Assembly (NCBI GenBank): GCA_030040755.1
Contig: JASHTC010000132.1
Coordinates: 1 to 7,339 of the forward strand
Direction of reading: 5' to 3'
DNA from: Thermoplasmata archaeon
GTDB lineage: Archaea; Thermoplasmatota; Thermoplasmata; Lutacidiplasmatales; UBA184
Length of the DNA stretch: 7,339 nt
The translations under genes and the position numbers were made by a program. Positions within the stretch are counted from its first letter, which is position 1. The number at the start of each line of letters is the position of its first letter. The notes under the pieces are model-generated. The model was not told where the DNA came from. It made no database searches and saw only the letters and a list, made by a program, of their open reading frames with translations. Positions 5,926-7,339 of this stretch are shown here, piece by piece.

Positions 5926-7074
5926 CTAGGAATACGCCCGGAGGAGCTCGCGGGCGATGACCGAGCGCTGGATCTCGTTCGCGCCCTCGTAGATCTGGGT
6001 GAGCTTCGCGTCCCGGAGGAGCTTCTCCACCGGGTATTCCTTCATGTATCCGTAGCCGCCGAAGGTCTGGATCGCCTCGTCCGCGACGTGGAGCGCCGAG
6101 TCGGAGGCGAAGCACTTCGCGATCGACGATTCGAGCGTTCCCTTCGCGCCGTGGTCGATGGTCCACGCGGCGTGCCACGTGAGCAGGCGCGCGGCGTGGA
6201 CCGCCTGGGCCATGTTGGCGAGCTTGATCTGGATCGCCTGGTGCTCGGAGATCGGCTTCCCGAACGACTGGCGCTTCAGGGAGTAGGCCGCGGCGTGGTC
6301 GAGGGCCGCTTGGGCGATACCGGTCGCGAGCGCTCCGATCGGGGTCCGGGTCTGGTCGAGCGTCCGCATGGCGAGCGCGAAGCCGTCGCCGTCCCCCCCG
6401 AGACGGTCGGCCTCCGGGACCCGGACGTCCTCGAAGCGTACGGTGCTCGTCGACGAGGCGCGGTGTCCCATCTTCTCCTCATCCTTCCCCGGGATCACCC
6501 CGGCCGCGGAGCGTGGAACCGCGAACGCGGTGATCCCTCGATGCCGGAGGCTCGGGTCGATGGTCGCGAAGACCGTGAAGAGCGAGGCGTGCGGGGCGTT
6601 GGTGATGAAGCACTTCTCCCCCGAGAGCACATAGTGGTCGCCCTCCTTGCGGGCCCGGGTCCGCAGTCCCCCCGCGTCGCTGCCGCCCGAGGGTTCGGTC
6701 AGGCAGAACGAGGCGAACTGGTACGCTGCGCAGAACGGCTTGAGCCAGCGCTCCTTCTGCTCCGGGGTCCCGGCGAGGAGGATCGGCTCGAGGGCCAGGC
6801 AGTTGGCGATGACCGAGGTGGTCATGCCGCCGCAGGCGTAGGCCAGCTCCTCGACGATCAGGCACTGGTCGAAGAGACTGAGGCCGCTCCCGCCGTACTC
6901 CGCGGGGACGTTGAGGTTCATCAGACCCAGGTCGAACGCCTTGCGGTAGATCTCGTCCGGAAAGCGGGCGGCCTTGTCGCATTCGGCGGCGTGCGGAGCC
7001 ATCTCCGTGCGGGCGAACTTTCGGGCCATGTCCCGTAGGCTCTCTTGCTCCGGGGAGAGGGAAAAGTCGGGCAT
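5926..7074 (-). CDS. acd: Acyl-CoA dehydrogenase, short/medium-chain type
   Basis: The 382-residue enzyme is full length for the family and has all three domains. The N-terminal helical domain starts FSLSPEQESLRDMARKFART (4-23) and includes LNVPAEYGGSGLS (54-66). The central beta domain carries signature 1, CLTEPSGGSD (124-133), and SGEKCFITNA (151-160). The C-terminal helical domain includes RQSFGKPISEHQAIQIKLA (268-286), IQTFGGYGYMKEYPVEKLLRD (335-355) and the catalytic base Glu363 in LTQIYEGANEIQR, at the MCAD/SCAD-type position. It oxidises an acyl-CoA to the 2-enoyl-CoA with FAD and gives the electrons to EtfAB, encoded directly downstream. Chain-length or branched-chain preference cannot be set from sequence. 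The start ATG at 7072-7074 fits the family N-terminus, and the stop is TAG where the other complete genes here use TGA. It leads the acd-etfB-etfA operon. Confidence 0.95.
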   Translation of the reverse strand: MPDFSLSPEQESLRDMARKFARTEMAPHAAECDKAARFPDEIYRKAFDLGLMNLNVPAEYGGSGLSLFDQCLIVEELAYACGGMTTSVIANCLALEPILLAGTPEQKERWLKPFCAAYQFASFCLTEPSGGSDAGGLRTRARKEGDHYVLSGEKCFITNAPHASLFTVFATIDPSLRHRGITAFAVPRSAAGVIPGKDEEKMGHRASSTSTVRFEDVRVPEADRLGGDGDGFALAMRTLDQTRTPIGALATGIAQAALDHAAAYSLKRQSFGKPISEHQAIQIKLANMAQAVHAARLLTWHAAWTIDHGAKGTLESSIAKCFASDSALHVADEAIQTFGGYGYMKEYPVEKLLRDAKLTQIYEGANEIQRSVIARELLRAYS

Positions 7075-7106
7075 TTCGCCTAAACGGGCGCACCACCGGG
7101 ACCCGC

Positions 7107-7111
7107 TATAT
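7107..7111 (-). promoter_or_regulatory. TATA box of the acd-etfB-etfA operon
   Basis: The minus-strand run GATATAG holds a TATA core centred about 35 bases upstream of the acd ATG, predicting a leader of about nine bases (around GTTTAGGCGAA). It lies only about 33 bases from the transposase stop codon at 7144, so it may sit at or within the end of the insertion element. Confidence 0.5.
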
Positions 7112-7339
7112 CACGGCTTGGGTCCCCGGCTCCTCGTCTCGCCCTAGTGCCGCGTCCACCAGCGGAGTGCGGGACGTGAGTTCGTCACGCAGTGGACCCG
7201 GTTGAGCCGTCGAATCGCCAGTCGGAGGGCCTCACTCGCCTCCCCCCAGTCGGTGTAGTTGGTCCGAGTGAACGCCCACCGGCGTATCGTTCGGAAGTGG
7301 CTCTCGATCGGATTGAGATGACTGGCGTTCGTCGGCGTG
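7112..7339 (-). mobile_element. Right part of a probable IS630-type insertion sequence, left edge uncertain
   Basis: The transposase C-terminus (7144-7339) implies an IS whose terminal repeat should lie within a few tens of bases after the stop codon, between about 7100 and 7143. IS630 elements insert at TA and duplicate it; TA dinucleotides occur at 7107-7110 next to TCACGGCTTGGGTCC, a candidate terminus. The partner repeat is outside the window, so the boundary is a guess. Confidence 0.4.
7144..7339 (-). CDS. IS630-family transposase, C-terminal end (partial)
   Basis: An open frame enters from the right edge and ends at TAG (7144-7146); it has no start codon in the window. The 64 visible residues begin TPTNASHLNPIESHFRTIRR, which is the last block of the IS630/Tc1-mariner DDE domain: the 'ASxLNxIE' motif whose Glu (visible residue 12) is the third catalytic acid. 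An RTNYTDWGEASEALRLAIRR helix region and a terminal RPALRWWTRH follow. The motif has His where many relatives have Trp (ASWLNxIE); other family members vary at this position. The reading frame is intact over this stretch, so the element may be functional, but most of the gene and one end of the element are outside. It reads towards the acd operon on the same strand. Confidence 0.85.
   Translation of the reverse strand, partial: TPTNASHLNPIESHFRTIRRWAFTRTNYTDWGEASEALRLAIRRLNRVHCVTNSRPALRWWTRH

Noticed and set aside
4306..7038. A 910-codon open plus-strand frame antisense to acd and etfBA
   Set aside because: Its product is low-complexity (Arg/Gly/Pro/Ala-rich) and matches no family, while the minus-strand frames encode textbook EtfA, EtfB and acyl-CoA dehydrogenase. 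Long antisense frames are expected in GC-rich coding DNA.

Overview
The window is very G+C-rich (roughly 70% by eye) and most likely archaeal. The strongest evidence is a recognisable archaeal/eukaryotic-type translation initiation factor 1A on the minus strand. Supporting evidence is a set of archaeal-style TATA boxes about 24-35 bases upstream of start codons, several of which imply leaderless or nearly leaderless mRNAs. A high-GC Thermoplasmata-like lineage is a reasonable guess from this style, but no sequence here proves it.

Layout: (1) Bases 1-1516, minus strand, hold a three-gene run read right to left: a TIM-barrel amidohydrolase (COG2159 type), then aIF1A, then the first 62 codons of an NAD(P)H-hydrate epimerase (YjeF_N/Nnr) that leaves the window at base 1. 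(2) Bases 1517-1606 are a compact divergent promoter with two back-to-back TATA boxes. (3) On the plus strand lie a two-TM bacterial-type PH-domain protein (1607-2209), then a FixC-type flavoprotein dehydrogenase (2320-3621) that overlaps a GNAT acetyltransferase by one base (3621-4187). (4) On the minus strand an acyl-CoA dehydrogenase / ETF-beta / ETF-alpha operon (7074 down to 4153) converges on the GNAT gene, with a 35-base tail-to-tail overlap. (5) Bases 7144-7339, minus strand, encode the C-terminal end of an IS630-family transposase entering from the right edge.

The central theme is electron transfer from acyl-CoA oxidation. The dehydrogenase oxidises an acyl-CoA and passes electrons to the EtfAB heterodimer, and the FixC-like protein is the expected acceptor that hands them towards the membrane quinone pool. 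The ferredoxin-like partner FixX is not in the window, and the FixC homologue contains no cysteine, so the Fe-S relay must be encoded elsewhere or be missing. No RNA gene, CRISPR array, replication origin or clear terminator was seen, and no intergenic gap is as long as 300 bases. I did not find a convincing new system. The points most worth checking are the missing FixX, the IS630 end abutting the acd promoter, the extended aIF1A, and the leaderless/Shine-Dalgarno split in translation signals.
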